From Cocos nucifera (Eukaryota; Streptophyta; Magnoliopsida; Arecales; Arecaceae), in assembly GCA_006176705.1 (NCBI GenBank), contig QRFJ01000366.1, positions 124,001 through 188,000 on the forward strand: DNA of 64,000 nt, given 5' to 3'. Positions within the stretch are counted from its first letter, which is position 1. Every line of letters starts with the position of its first letter. A program made the translations under genes and the position numbers. Positions 35,079 to 46,830 of the stretch are shown piece by piece. A model generated the notes under the pieces. It did not search any database, had not been told where the DNA came from, and worked only from the letters and a program-made list of their open reading frames with translations.

Positions 35079-35654
35079 ATGCCGCCTAAGAAAGCTTCAA
35101 CCCAAATGATCGATCCACCACCTCTACTATCATATCTCACCTGGATCAGCCTACTCCGACCTCATCGCCGGCACCTCAACCTACATCAGCAACTATGGTG
35201 GATCTAGAGCAGTTTAATCTACTGATGCAGCAGGTTAAGGGCCTTATTAAAGCAGTGTAGGCCATGTAGCAGTTTCTAGCACTGGTTCAGCTAGAAAGAC
35301 CCTCATCAAAATGTTGAGATCTGGTGTAGAGAAGGCCCACTTGGGCAAGTTGGTCGGTGACTCCTAGAAAAGGAAAGTAGAGAGTGGATAGCCCTTATTT
35401 TGATCATGACTCCACCTCTGGGAAATCATTGCCCCCCTCTAGCCAGCCATGCTTTGAGATTCATGATCGAGATGATATACTTGATCAAAAGCTTCAAGAA
35501 ATGAACCAATGGATTGAGAAACTCCACCATGCTGCACCCGCTTGCCATGATGATATCTGCACCGACCCTCCATTCTCTATCTATATCATGCAAGAGTCCA
35601 TCCCATCGAACTTCAAACTCTCCCAATTTGAGAGTTATGATGGGACCACTAACC
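35079..35654 (+). pseudogene. C1 gag, 5' part
   Basis: ATG at 35079 encodes MPPKKASTQ, the same start as C2 gag (MPPRRASTQ), and is preceded by a pyrimidine tract ending in CAG (about 35060-35074). A frameshift follows by about 35200. From 35384 one frame is open to the insertion point and includes LDQKLQEMNQWIEKL, IMQESIPSNFKLSQFESYDG and the TT of the YDGTT motif. Copia B2 interrupts it at 35655; the same frame resumes at 53458. Confidence 0.8.
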
Positions 35655-38147
35655 AATTGAAAATTATATCCCAAAGCTAATCATCAGCCTATTGACAGTT
35701 GAGCTATTTTATAATTATAATTAATTTATTAATTAATAAAAATATTTTAGCATCTTTTTCATCATAAGTTTACATCTTCTAATAAACTCCATTATTGTGA
35801 TGAAGTTCTTAAGACTGTTTAGTTTTGATAAAGAGAGGATCTATCAATTAGTTCTTAAATTTATTCACGATCAAATGATAGGCTATTAATTAGGACAACA
35901 ACATCTATCGAGCATAGGTTGCTATATGCCCTATAGGTTGATTGTCCTCTTAACCAAAGAGTGTGGAGATACTAGTATGACATACATGTGAGATGTATGG
36001 GTGCATCATCATTGAACGTGACCAACTCCAGAGCATTCTATTATCGAGAATGTCTCTGATGGGATATAGGTATAAGTATCTCTTAGACTTGAGATCACCT
36101 CAGTGACTTGCAAGCAACTCACTATGCTTTGGTACCAGACTAATTAAATTTTTAATTCAATAATGGAAGGCTTCTGAGTATAGTCAAGTACTTACGAAGT
36201 CAGAGTGTGATTAAGATGGAATTGACCACTCCAAGAGTTGGAGAAGAATGTATCATTGTATTTCAACATAGCAAAACCTTGGCTAGGATAATCCATCAGA
36301 TGGATTTGATATTTTGAAATACAATGTGGACAATCTGATCAGAGTTGATAGTTGAACTCTGAGGTGTCCTACGAGCATTGTGGTCAAGAGGATAAATTAT
36401 ATGGAAACTATACCCACATGGGTTCTAAGGATGGTGTTCTACACCTTCGACCTATCTGACCGTCGGGTATCATTGCTAGATGATCACTTCGATTAATATA
36501 AAAATTTATTTTTATGCTAACAGCTTAGGTTCGAATCTATGAAGTCACACATATTAGAGCTTATGATCTGATCGGATGGTTGATCAATGATTAAGAATCG
36601 TTCTAGAGTTAAACAATCAATACGATTGGTGTTTAACCTAGTGCAAGTATTGTAGGAGGATCGGTTAGCAATTAGATTGCTAGTTGTTCTAATTTGATTA
36701 AGCCAATAGATTGAGATTAAGTCTAATTAAATATAATTTAGTAAGATTTAGTTTGGGCTTGATTGGATCAAGTTCAATTGATTTATTGGATAAGCCAAGT
36801 ACAAGGAAGAACTAGTCCTAGTCTAACTAGGATTCGGATTAACCTAATTCTCTAATTTGATTAAAAAATAAATTAAAATTAAATCTAACTAAATCAAATT
36901 TAATTAAATTTTTAAATTACTTAGAGATTTATTTAATTAGGTTGGTTTAATCTTGATTTTATTTAGTTAAAAGATCTTGTTTGACCAAGTCAAAATAGGA
37001 GTCCTAGTGTGACTAGGACTCCCTATCACTTTCGCCACTTAATCATCATGCTCCATGCCCTTTTTGTTTTGTTTCTTACATGAAAATTCTCCACTCCCAT
37101 GGCTTCTCATGCCCTCTTTCTCTCCTCCTTTTCTCATAAGGAAATTTGTTGGAAGACCAATTCAAAAGAGGAGTTAGTTTTTCTTAGGATTCTATGAGAT
37201 AGAATCCTTGTTGACCAAAATACCTTCCCTTGAGTGCCATCCCCTCTTTTAATTAATTCTTCTCTTATTCTATGAAAATAATCTTCTTTTTTGTGTGCCT
37301 CCCTTGCTGGTCCACGCCAATAATTATGGAGGAGGTGCCTAAGTGTTTGGCGCCCCAACAACTTCCCATGTTTGGATATTTCTAGTCTAGGATTTTGATC
37401 TAACTTGGACTCTTCTTTTTCTCTATTTATTGGATGTATTTTGTTCTATTTTTTTTGCAAAATATAGAGCTTTGGGAGAGGTTTGGGTTTTGCAAAAATC
37501 AGAGGAAGAGGGCTCTTGGGCGTGGGGGTTCCATAGGCACCAAGCTAGTTGTCTAGGTGAGAGAAAAGAGAAGAAGAAGAGGGTCTTCTTCTAGGGCTAT
37601 TTTATTTTCAATCTTTCCTCCTTTTTTTGAGTTTTTTTTGAGGGAGTCCCAGATTAGTAAACTTTCATCTTTCTTCTCATATTTTGGAGAGTCCAAATTT
37701 TGAAGAAGGAAGCATCGGATCAACCATCGAAGAAGGATCAGCATAGTACTAGCATGCTGTGCTGATTTTCTGCATCGGACTTCAGATCAGAGATTGTAGG
37801 CTCGTGTAAATGACTCCTAGAGGTTGGATATATGTGCAGCTCATGACATCATCCTCAAGCCTGGATTAGTAAGTTAGAACATCTAACTTGCTCAGGTAAT
37901 AGATATGATCTATAAACTTCATACCTACATTTGATGTAGTGTAGATCTAGGTTGATTTGATCAACCTTTTACTTTCTTATTTAATTTTAATTTTTAATTT
38001 AATATCATATCTGGATTATATAATAGATCTAAGTCTAGGTATTTATATATTTATTTAAATAAATATTTTATTTATTTAAGTCTTTTCCTATAAGATCTTG
38101 AAAAAGTTTCAAGATCTACCTACAAAATCCTAGATCTGGTTTCTTTA
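35655..38147 (+). repeat. B2 5' LTR
   Basis: About 2.49 kb; first bases AATTG and last bases TTTA are decayed forms of the TATTG...TTCA ends of the 3' copy. Small ORFs (37134-37361, 37553-37744) are shadows. Confidence 0.9.
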
Positions 38148-38148
38148 G

Positions 38149-38163
38149 TTGGTATCAGAGCCA
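38149..38163 (+). other. B2 primer binding site (initiator tRNA-Met)
   Basis: TTGGTATCAGAGCCA, 1 bp after the LTR, as in B1. Confidence 0.9.
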
Positions 38164-38291
38164 AATTATTATTATATAATTTTTATATATATTTAGATTA
38201 TTTCTTAGATTATATCTAATTTATAATCTAATTATTAAATATAAAATTAAAAAAAAATTTAGATCTCACGAACTGCCATAAGGTTGTTCTG

Positions 38292-38313
38292 CTGTAAGGT
38301 TTACCTCTTACAG
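38292..38313 (+). other. Leader hairpin 1 of B2
   Basis: CTGTAAGG with TCTTACAG around loop TTTACC: seven pairs plus a closing G-U pair. Same position as 11945-11966 in B1. Confidence 0.6.
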
Positions 38314-38465
38314 TGAAAAGATTATCCTAGTTCATGATGATCTGACTCTAATCATAAATTTATTAGATTTAATCTAATTTTATTTATAATTTAATAGATT
38401 TAAAATAGTTTTAGATCTAAAAATAAAATATTTTAGATTGCATGGACTGCCATAAGGTTATCCTA

Positions 38466-38487
38466 CTGTAAGGTTTACCCCTTACAG
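38466..38487 (+). other. Leader hairpin 2 of B2
   Basis: CTGTAAGG with CCTTACAG around loop TTTACC, a perfect 8-bp stem. Same position as 12118-12139 in B1, where it has one G-U pair. Confidence 0.6.
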
Positions 38488-40066
38488 TGAATAGATTGTT
38501 CTAGTACGTACTGATCTAAAATATAGATCATAAAATTTTTGATTAGATCTAAGAGATTTTATGATCTGATTAAAAATATTTTAATCTAATTTTAATCTTC
38601 ATAAATATGTTAGATTTGATCTAGAAGGATTTATGATTGATTATTATTGAAACTGTTTCAATTACATGAACTTATTTAGATTAGATCTAAAGTAGATTCA
38701 TGTTTATGTTACTCGCATATTGATTATAAATCAAACATGCAACTTGGATAATAGAACCATATTATAAAAATATTTTATAAATATAAAAATTATTTTCGAA
38801 AAGCCAAACCCCAATCCTCAGCCCAAAACTTAATTAAGAATTAAAAAGTTATTTGATTAGGTTCTAAGATTGTAAATTGAAGATCCTATGACATAAATCA
38901 TAACACATTGGATTAATGAGTTCGTGGAGATTAGGTCTATTAATTGGGTTAGACCTAGGGTTAGATCAAAGAATGGACCTAATTAGAAAATTGACTAAAT
39001 CTAATCAATTGTTGTCTTAGATTAGGTCAAGGATTCTCTAGATTAATTGCAATAGTTGTAGTTGGTCAAGTCCATGTCTTTAACAAGATCCAAGATGGAC
39101 TTGATTCTTGGCTATGCGGTCTAGCATGAAATATAATTAGGTTGATCTAATTGAAACTAATTAAACTAGTTGGTGTCTAAGGTAAACCAGATTAGTAGTT
39201 TTTAATTGGCAGCCCACTTACCTGGCCATTTTTTATGGTATCTAAGACAAGCCTGGTAGATCCTTCCACTGATCGAACTTACTTGGCCTCTTGGTGAGAT
39301 TATATTTTGATCAAATCGCTTAACTATTTGAGCTGATCCATATCAGCTAAGTAAATCAGTTTGACTAATTTAGGTGCTCCTAGACTAGCCTACTAATGAT
39401 CTTCCTTAAGCTGACTTGGTAAAATTAGTGGAAGGATCATGACAAGCTGGTTAATCTGATCTACTAGCTTCTATAAATTAAATCCTCTAAAATTATTAGA
39501 TTCCTAAAATAAAATAGTTATATGATAACTGGATCATAGCCTTCCATTAAAGTGGATGATAATGGGTCCATCAGTTGGATAATTATTGGAGGCCCAAAGG
39601 CCTGGTGCCTATCGATTAATGGAATTATCATTTATTATATGATCTCTTGGATACATCTTTCTAAATGATGGTCAGGTGGGCCAACCAAAGTTGGGCCTGA
39701 TCATTCATTGGTTGGATGGGTCAAGTATGATCATGTTAATGGTTTGACCTAACTAGACCCTTTTCTGAGAAGGCCAAAGCCAACTGATCAGGGCTTGGGA
39801 TAAAATTTAATTACTAAAAATTATTTAGAGAAATAATTAGTTATGAACATACCCTTAGATGTACATGGATGGGTCAACTAAAGTTGGGCTCATGTATAGT
39901 CTTTGTGGATTCTAGTATCCACTAAGGAATTAGGATAACTCCTTGAATTGAAGGTAGAGGCTATCAATTCGAATAAAATAATGGAAGAAATCTTTTGATT
40001 AAAGTCCAAATTTTTAGATTTAATGAGTCAATTTCTAATTAAGTTTTGATTTTCCTTTGTGCAGAC

Positions 40067-40938
40067 ATGGCACTTTCCTATCACTCCGATCATTATTAGA
40101 CAATGATCAGTTGGTGGAACCCAACTTCGATAGTTGGTACTGAAAGTTGAAGATTATCCTGGAGCAAGAACGGATCTTATATGTACTGATGGATCCTGCA
40201 CCTAAGGAGCCAGTTGCCAATACACGTGGAACAGTCAGAGATACTTATCAGAACTGGCTTAGTGATAGAAACATAATGTGTTGCATTATGCTGGCTACGA
40301 TGAGAGACGAGTTCAGTCGTAGGTTTGAGACAGCTCAGCCAAATGAAATGCTCCAAGTGTTGGAGGATTCTTTTGGCACACCCAATGATGTTGAGAGGTA
40401 CAAGACTAGTTACTCCATCTTCAACAGTAGAATGTGGGATGGAGCCTCTATCACTGATCATGTATTGTATATGATCAAGCTGGTAGAGCGCTTGAGAAAA
40501 CTCGATTTTTTCTTGCATGAACAACTTGAAAAAGATGCAATACTGAACTCGCTGCCAAAGTCCTATCTCTCTTTTCTTACTCATTATAGAATGACAAAGC
40601 CTGAAGTTAACTACCATGGCTTGCTAGGATTACTTTAGAACTTTGAGAAGGATCACCAACTCCATAAAGAGTTAGTGAATTTAGTGGAAGGTTTGTCTTC
40701 TGGTTCTCAATCCTTTAGGAAAGAAAAGGAGAATAAGAAGAAAAAAATAAAGAAGGTGCAAGTTCAGACTAGGATATCAGTGCAGAGCCAGACCAGAAAG
40801 ATCAAGCCCAATAAGAGTCAAGCTGAATGCTTTTTTTATAGAAAGTGGAAGCACTAGAACAGGAACTGTCCTCAGTACATTGCCTCCCTGGATTCGAATA
40901 GGCAGAAAAAGAAGCAAGCTATTACTAAGCAAGGTATT
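40067..40938 (+). pseudogene. B2 gag
   Basis: Best preserved gag of family B. A 163-codon open stretch (40147-40638) includes LMDPAPKEPVANTRGTV, MWDGASITDHVLYMIKLVER and LPKSYLSFLTHYRMTKPE. A stop follows, then a K-rich linker (40675-40857) and a zinc knuckle in which the second cysteine is tyrosine (CFFYRKWKH) and the tryptophan codon is a stop. The N-terminal frame after ATG 40067 is shifted. Gypsy C2 is inserted 60-80 bp after the knuckle, at 40939. Confidence 0.85.
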
Positions 40939-41428
40939 TGTTGGGGATAAATCTCGCTCCTACCAAAGTTCAGATCGACGCTCAGCTTAATACAACTGAT
41001 AGCCATGAAAGAGCTTCAGCGTCCGAGTCTTAGCTGAACTCCATCAGCCAGTTGAGCTCCTATCGAACTCTCCAGTAGTCGAGTCTTAGACGAACTCCTT
41101 CAGCTTGTCGAGCTCCTGCTGAACTTTCCAACGATCGGATCTTAGCTGAACTCCTTCAGCCAACCGAACTTCTTAGCGGTCGAGCTCCTTCCAAACTCGA
41201 CTGCTGGGGTGTTTGGTAGGAGCTCAGCCATTGAGGAGCTCGGTAGGCTGAAGGAGTTTGGCTAAGACTCGATCGCTGAAATGTTCGATAAGAGCTCGGC
41301 TATTGAGGAGCTCGGCTGGCTCAAGGAGTTCGGCTAAGACTCAGGTGCTGAAGCTCTTCCGTGGCTATCGATTGCATTAAGCTGAGTGTTGAACTAGACT
41401 TTGGCAGGAGCGGAGTTTATCCCCAACA
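40939..41428. repeat. C2 LTR-start foldback (inverted repeat)
   Basis: The left arm (about 40939-41183) starts TGTTGGGGATAA; the right arm (about 41184-41428) ends TTTATCCCCAACA. Both contain the same LTR sequence in opposite orientation, including repeated units with GAGTCTTAG and GAACTCC. Arms are about 245 bp with almost no spacer. Confidence 0.85.
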
Positions 41429-41447
41429 ATAGTCCCCCCAACTCCCG
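41429..41447 (-). other. C2 polypurine tract
   Basis: Minus strand reads CGGGAGTTGGGGGGACTAT, directly before the inner LTR start at 41428. Confidence 0.75.
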
Positions 41448-41529
41448 AGTTCGAAACTTAAAGAAAGGGAGTGCAGAAAAGACGACTGCCGAAGTCCTCT
41501 TTTGGGCTCTATGCCGGTTCAGGTTGAAG

Positions 41530-43232
41530 TTCAAGGGAGATCTCATCTCCAGCCAAAGTTGATGTTGAAGTTGAAGCTCGGGGGAGATCTCATCTCCAGC
41601 CAAGGTTGAAGTAGATCTCGTCTTCTCCTACAATCGAGGTTGACTTGAGGGAGATCTCATCTCCTACAGCTGAGGTTGAAGCTTGGAGGATATTTTATCT
41701 CTTATCAAAGTTGAAGTTGAAGCTCGGGGGAGATCTCACCTTCAGCCGAGGTTGACATAATCGCTCGGGAGAGATCTCATCTCCATCCGAGGTTGACATG
41801 GTCGCTTGAGAGAGATCTCATCTCTAGCCGAGGTTGGCTCGGTCGCTCGAAAGAGATCCTATCTCTAGCCAAGGTTGTTGCGATCGCTCGAAAGAGATCT
41901 TATCTCTAGCCAAGGTTGACTCAGTCTCGGTCGCTTGGGAGAGATCTTATCTTCTAGCCGAGGTTATCATGGTCTCTCAAAAGAGATCTTATCTCTAGCT
42001 TGAGGTTGACTCGAAAATCACGGTCGCTATTATTGAAGAGATCTTATCTCTAGTCAAGGTTTATGACGGTCGATTGGAAGAGATCTTATCTCTAGTCGAG
42101 GTTGACATGGTCGATCGGAAGAGATCTTTTCTTTAGCAGAGGTTGACTTGAGCGCTTGGGTTAGAAGATCTTATCTCTAACTGAGGTTGATGCGATCGCT
42201 TAGGAGAGATCTTATCTCTAACCGAGGTTGATTTGGGTGCTCGAAAGAGATCTTATCTCTAGTCGAGGTTGTCATGATCATCCTCACAGTCGCTCGGAAG
42301 AGATGTTATCTCTAGCCAAGGTTGTCATGGTCGCTCGGGAGAGTTCTTTCTCAAGCTGAGGTTGACTCGGGCGCTTGGAAAGAGATTTTATCTTCAGCCA
42401 AGATTGTTATGATTACTCAGAAGGGATCTTATCTCTAGCCGAGGTTGACTCGAGCACTCGAAAGAGATCTTATCTCTAGTCGAGGTTGAACACGGTCTCT
42501 CTCGAGAGATCTTATCTCTAGCCGAGGTTGACTCGGGCACTTGGGAGAGATCTTATCTCTAGTTGAGGTTGATGTGGTCGCTCGAGAGAGATCTTATCTC
42601 TAGCCGAGGTTGACTCGAGTGCTCGGGAGAGATAATCTCTAGTCGAGGTTGACTCAGGCACTCGAAAGAAGATCTTATCTCTAGCCGAGGTTGATGCAGT
42701 CATTTGGGAGAGATCTTATCTCTTTGCTGAGGTTGTCATGGGCGCTCGAGAGAGATCTTATCTCTAGCTGAGGTTGATGCGGTCCCTCAAGAGAGATCTT
42801 ATCTCTAGTCGAGGTTGACTCGATGCTCGAGAGAGATCTTATCTCTAGTCGAGGTTATCGTGGTTGCTCGAGAGAGATCTTATCTCTAGTTTGAGGTTGA
42901 CTCGGTCACTCAAGAGAGATCTTATCTCTAGTCGAGGTTGTCGTGGTCGCTCGAAGAGATCTTATCTCTAGTTGAGGTTGTCATGGGTGCTTGAAAGAGA
43001 TCTTATCTCTAGCCGAGGTTGATGCGGTTGTTCGGAAGAGATTCTTTATCTCTAGCCGAGGTTGTCATGGGCGCTCAAAAGAGGTCTTATCTCTGGTCGA
43101 GGTTGATGTGGTCGCTCGGGAGAGATCTTATCTCTAGCTGAGATTATCATGGGTGCTCTCAAGAGAGATCATATCTCTAGTCGAGGTTGACGTGGTCGCT
43201 CAGAAGAGATTCTTATCTCTAGCTGAGGTTGA
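41530..43232. repeat. Tandem array 1 of C2 (about 41-bp unit)
   Basis: About 40 diverged units, many 40-41 bp long, built around AGAGATCTTATCTCT followed by CGAGGTTG. The core is itself an inverted repeat (AGAGAT/ATCTCT around CTT). Variation in unit length is common. Lies between gag and the polypurine tract. Confidence 0.9.
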
Positions 43233-43259
43233 CATTAGACTTTGAGGCCCGATCTTCGA

Positions 43260-43994
43260 CTTTGCTCACATTAGGATGAGGTTCTCCTCTCGTCCCTAAC
43301 AGACAGTGGGGGCACAAAAAGGGCCATTGTCAGGGCCTCTCCCCCATTTCCATTCTAAATGTATGAGGCTTTCGACTTTGCTCACGTTAGGATGAGGTTC
43401 TCCTCCTATTCTTAATGGACTGTGAGGGTACATAAGGGCCATTGTCTGGGCCTCTTCCTCCATCCCATTTTAAATGAACGAGGCCTTCAACTTTGCTCGT
43501 GTTAGGATGAGGTTCTCCTCCTGTTTCCTAATGGACTATGGGGGCACATAAAGGCCGTTGTCAGGGCCTCTCGCTCCATCCCATTCTAAATGAATGAGGC
43601 CCTCGACTTTGCTCGTGTTAGAATGAGGTTCTCCTCCTATTCCTAATGGGCTATGGGGGCACACAAGGGCCATTGTCAAAACCTCTCCCCCATCCCATTC
43701 TAAATGAATGAGGCCCTCGACTTTGCTTGCATTAGGATGAGGTTCTCCCTCTGTTCCTAACGGGCAGTGGGGGCACATAAGGGCTATTATCTGGGCCTCT
43801 CCTCCTATCCCGTTCTAAATGAATGAGGTCCTCAACTTTGCTCGCATTAGGATGAGGTTCTCCTTTTGTTCCTAACGGGCTATGGAGGCACATAAGGGCC
43901 ATTGTCAAGGCCTCTCCCCCCATCCTATTCTAAATGAATGAGGCCTTCGACTTTGCTCCCGTTAGGATGAGGTTCTCCTCCTATTCTTAATGGG
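43260..43994. repeat. Tandem array 2 of C2 (115-bp unit)
   Basis: CTTTGCTC occurs at 43260, 43376, 43491, 43606, 43721, 43836 and 43951, giving a period of 115 bp (116 once) and six full units plus a partial one. Each includes GTTAGGATGAGGTTCTCCTC. A further partial unit lies at about 44868-44905. The repetitive ORFs read through it (43536-43923, minus) are a by-product. Confidence 0.92.
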
Positions 43995-44852
43995 TATCTC
44001 CTACAGCTGAGGTCGGCCTAGACCCTTGGAGAAGATCTTATCTCCTACAGCCGAGGTTGGTCTGGACCCTCAGGAGAGATCTTATCTCCTACGGTCGAGA
44101 TTGATGTGGGCGCTCGGGGATATCTTATCTCCTACAGTCAAGGTTGGCCCAGACCCTCGGGGGAGATCTTATCTCTTACAGTCGAGGTTGTTGCGGATGC
44201 TCGGGGAAGATCTTATCTCCTGTAGTTGAGGCAGGCCCGGACTCTCAGGGGAGATCTTATTCTCCTACAGTCGAGGTTGACCTGGGATCATCAGGAAAGA
44301 TCTTATCTCTTGTAGCCAAGGTTGGTCTGGACTCTCAGGGAAGATCTTATCTCCTACAGTCGAGGTTGTTGTGGGCGCTCGGAGGAGATCTTATCTCCTA
44401 CGGTCGAGGTTGGCCCAGACCCTTTAGAGGAGATTTTATCTCCTACAGTCGAGGTTGGCCTGGATCTTCGGAGGAAATCTTATCTTCTGCAGTCGAGGTT
44501 GGCCCGAACCCTCGGAAAGATCTTATCTCCTACAGTCGAGGTTGTTGTGGGTGCTCGGAGGAGATCTTATCTCCGATGGCCGAGGTTAGCCTGGACCCTC
44601 AGGGGAGATCTTATCTCCTGCGGTCAAGGTTGTTGTGGGCGCTCGGGGGAGATCTTTTCTTCTGCAGCCAAGGTTGGCCCGAACCCTCGGGGGAGATCTT
44701 ATCTACTGTGGTCGAGATTGTTGCGGACGTTTGGGGGAGATCTTATCTTCTACAACTGAGATTGTTGTGGGCGCTCGGGGGAGATCTTATCTCCTACAGC
44801 CAAGGTTGGCCCAGACCCTTGGGGGAGATCTTATCTCCTGTGATCGAGGTTG
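43995..44852. repeat. Tandem array 3 of C2 (about 43-bp unit)
   Basis: About 20 units containing GGAGATCTTATCTCC and GTCGAGGTTG. Two alternating unit types (one with GGCCCAGACCCTC, one with GTTGTGGGCGCTC) suggest a two-unit higher-order repeat of about 86 bp in part. It shares the GAGATCTTATCTC core with array 1 and is bordered on both sides by array 2 sequence. A 239-codon plus-strand ORF here is not a gene. Confidence 0.9.
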
Positions 44853-45179
44853 AAGGACTTTGACCGACTCATGTTAGGATGAGGTTCTCCTCCTGTTCCT
44901 AACATGGCAACTATTGACTGCTTCTTTCCTATCATCACGTAGTTTTTGCACTAAGAAATAATATTATCGAAATGAAAGAATTTTATTGAAAGAAAGTTAC
45001 TGGCAGTGCATCCCTAGGTCGTGGGAGCGTTGTTCCTCCGAGTTCCTTCAGACGAAATATTCTGAGATCTAACGACCTCTTCTATTTTGCGTTGGCCTTC
45101 TTAGTTTGGAGCGAGCTCCTCTAGGCTTTGATGATAGATCATCGAAGTACCATGGCATCGATGATACGGGAGGCGATCG
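44853..45179 (-). other. C2 non-coding stretch between array 3 and gag
   Basis: Contains a partial array 2 unit (about 44868-44905), then unique sequence, including a short plus-strand ORF starting at 45106 that is antisense to the end of gag. No domain seen. Confidence 0.5.
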
Positions 45180-46698
45180 ACCTTTTTATTATTCCTCCAT
45201 CATTTGTGGTTCTAGCTATGATAGCGCCCTTGGCCAATCTTCTCCTGCTTCAGACTGGCGTCTGAGGAAACAACCTAGTTGGCCTCTCCTGATGAGCTCC
45301 TTGATTTCATTTTGAAGCTGAATGCATTTTTCAGTGTCGTTGCCGTGGTCGCGATGGTAGAGGCAGTACTTGCTTCGATCGTGCTTGTTTGGGAGAGATC
45401 GTAATTCTTCTGATTTTGGCAGTTGATTCTTAACTTTCATCAGAACTTGGATCTTAGAAGCATTGAGGGGGGTATAGTTGTGGAACCTTCCAGGAGGAGG
45501 ACTTCTTTGCGCCCTTCTATCAAGGCTTCCTTGATGGCGAGCTCAAGGAGTTTGGGCTCACTTACGCCCGGAGGGTGTCCATGAGCGCGATCGAACTTCG
45601 CTCAGCTCTCCATCAGTGGTGGATCTATTATACTAATCTGCCCACCGCTCTCCTAAGGCTTCTTCATCCTTCAACTTAAAGGCTTCTTTAGCCCGAACAT
45701 ATCCCTCAGCTCGAGCCAGCAAATCGGCGATGTCCCTAGGATACTTCTTCTTCAGGGAGAACAGCAAGTCATTCTTCTGAAGGCTACCCTTGAGCGCGGC
45801 CATCGCAATGGACTGGTCTAGGTCTCGAACCTCTAATGTTGGGCGTTAAATTAGATGACATAAGCCTGGATGGATTCCCCTTGCTTCTACTTGACATTCA
45901 TCAGAAAATTTGAACTTCGACGCGGACGTCGGCTGCTGATGAAGTGAACCATGAACTAATGGCTCATTTGATCAAAAGAGAAGATCGTACCCAGCTTCAA
46001 TACCGAGTATCAATTTCTCACTGCTTCCTTTAAGGTAGATGGGAAGGCTCGACACAATATGGCGTCTAGTGCACCATGGAGTAGCATCATAGTCTGGAAG
46101 GCCTCTAGATGATCAATTGAATCAGAAGTTTCATCGTAGCTTTCGAATTGAGGGAGCTCGAAGTTCGACGGGATGGGCTCCTACATAATTTAAGGAGAGA
46201 AATGAGGATCGATGCGAACATCATCAAGGTGAGCCAGGGCGACATGGTTGAGCTCGATGATGTGGCCGAGCTCCTCAATCCATTGATCCATCTCTCGTAG
46301 TCTGTGTGACCAAGGGCATTGTCTTGGTTGTAGACCTTGGAGGGCTTCCTGCTACAAATGGAGAAGATCTCCTCTAGAGGAGAATCATGATCCGAACATG
46401 GATCCTCTGCTCTTTATTTTTTCTTCTCAGGGGTGACGGATATGCTAGCCTGAGTACTCTTTCTTGGGGTCGGTTTTCAACATCCTAATGGTGGGTTTTT
46501 CGATGGAGTCACCGTCGGGGGCTGCCGCATGGCCTGCACTGCTTCCATGAAGCCACAAACCTACTAGACAAGTAGGTTGAACTACTCCGCATCTATCGTA
46601 GGCATAGGTGGAACCCAAGTTGCTGGGACTAAAGTGGGAGCAGATGGATCTGGCATGGAGGCCATCGATCGTTGAGTCGAAGCTCTCCTAGGAGGCAT
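45180..46698 (-). pseudogene. C2 gag (Tat-type Gypsy)
   Basis: The ATG at 46698 (minus) opens MPPRRASTQRSMASMPDPSA. Several frameshifts follow. The C-terminal zinc-knuckle-like part is clear at about 45250-45400: DRSKYCLYHRDHGNDTEKC, then EIKELIRRGQLGCFLRR, the same motif as in C1 (about 54210-54330). The central region (45700-46300) shows gag-like text only in mixed frames. Gag alone is present; this copy cannot encode its own enzymes. Confidence 0.75.
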
Positions 46699-46811
46699 TC
46701 TTTCTCGAAAAAGAACTCTAGAGAGGAAGAAGAGTGATCTCCGAAGAGGAAAGAGAGAAATCATCACTGAGCACTCCTTTAAGGACAAGGAAACCTCAGA
46801 GGCAGAGGGCT

Positions 46812-46830
46812 CTCCTTCTAGCACCAAATT
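46812..46830 (-). other. C2 primer binding site
   Basis: Minus strand reads AATTTGGTGCTAGAAGGAGA directly after the inner LTR end; compare TTGGCGCTAGAGAAAGGG at 34964 in C1. Confidence 0.65.

Larger units (their letters stand above)
38164..40066 (+). other. B2 untranslated leader
   Basis: About 1.9 kb, collinear with 11818-13714. Contains hairpins at 38292-38313 and 38466-38487. It ends in a pyrimidine tract plus GCAG (40051-40064) two bases before the gag ATG. Confidence 0.7.

Noticed and set aside
40939..41428. Left foldback as an independent foldback transposon or MITE
   Set aside because: The arms are LTR starts of C2, followed by its polypurine tract, and the target duplication belongs to the full 6.9-kb element.
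41530..43232. Regularly spaced palindromic repeats resembling a CRISPR array
   Set aside because: Plant retroelement context, no unique spacers of constant length, units diverge throughout.
43536..43923. Minus-strand ORFs with repeated PLGTxGEPHPNASKVE peptides
   Set aside because: Product of the 115-bp array 2; 115 is not divisible by three, so the frame changes from unit to unit.
44144..44863. 239-codon plus-strand ORF with repeated ISYSRG and LSPTVEV peptides
   Set aside because: It is tandem array 3 read in an open frame; it has a repeat period, no domain and runs antisense to the element.
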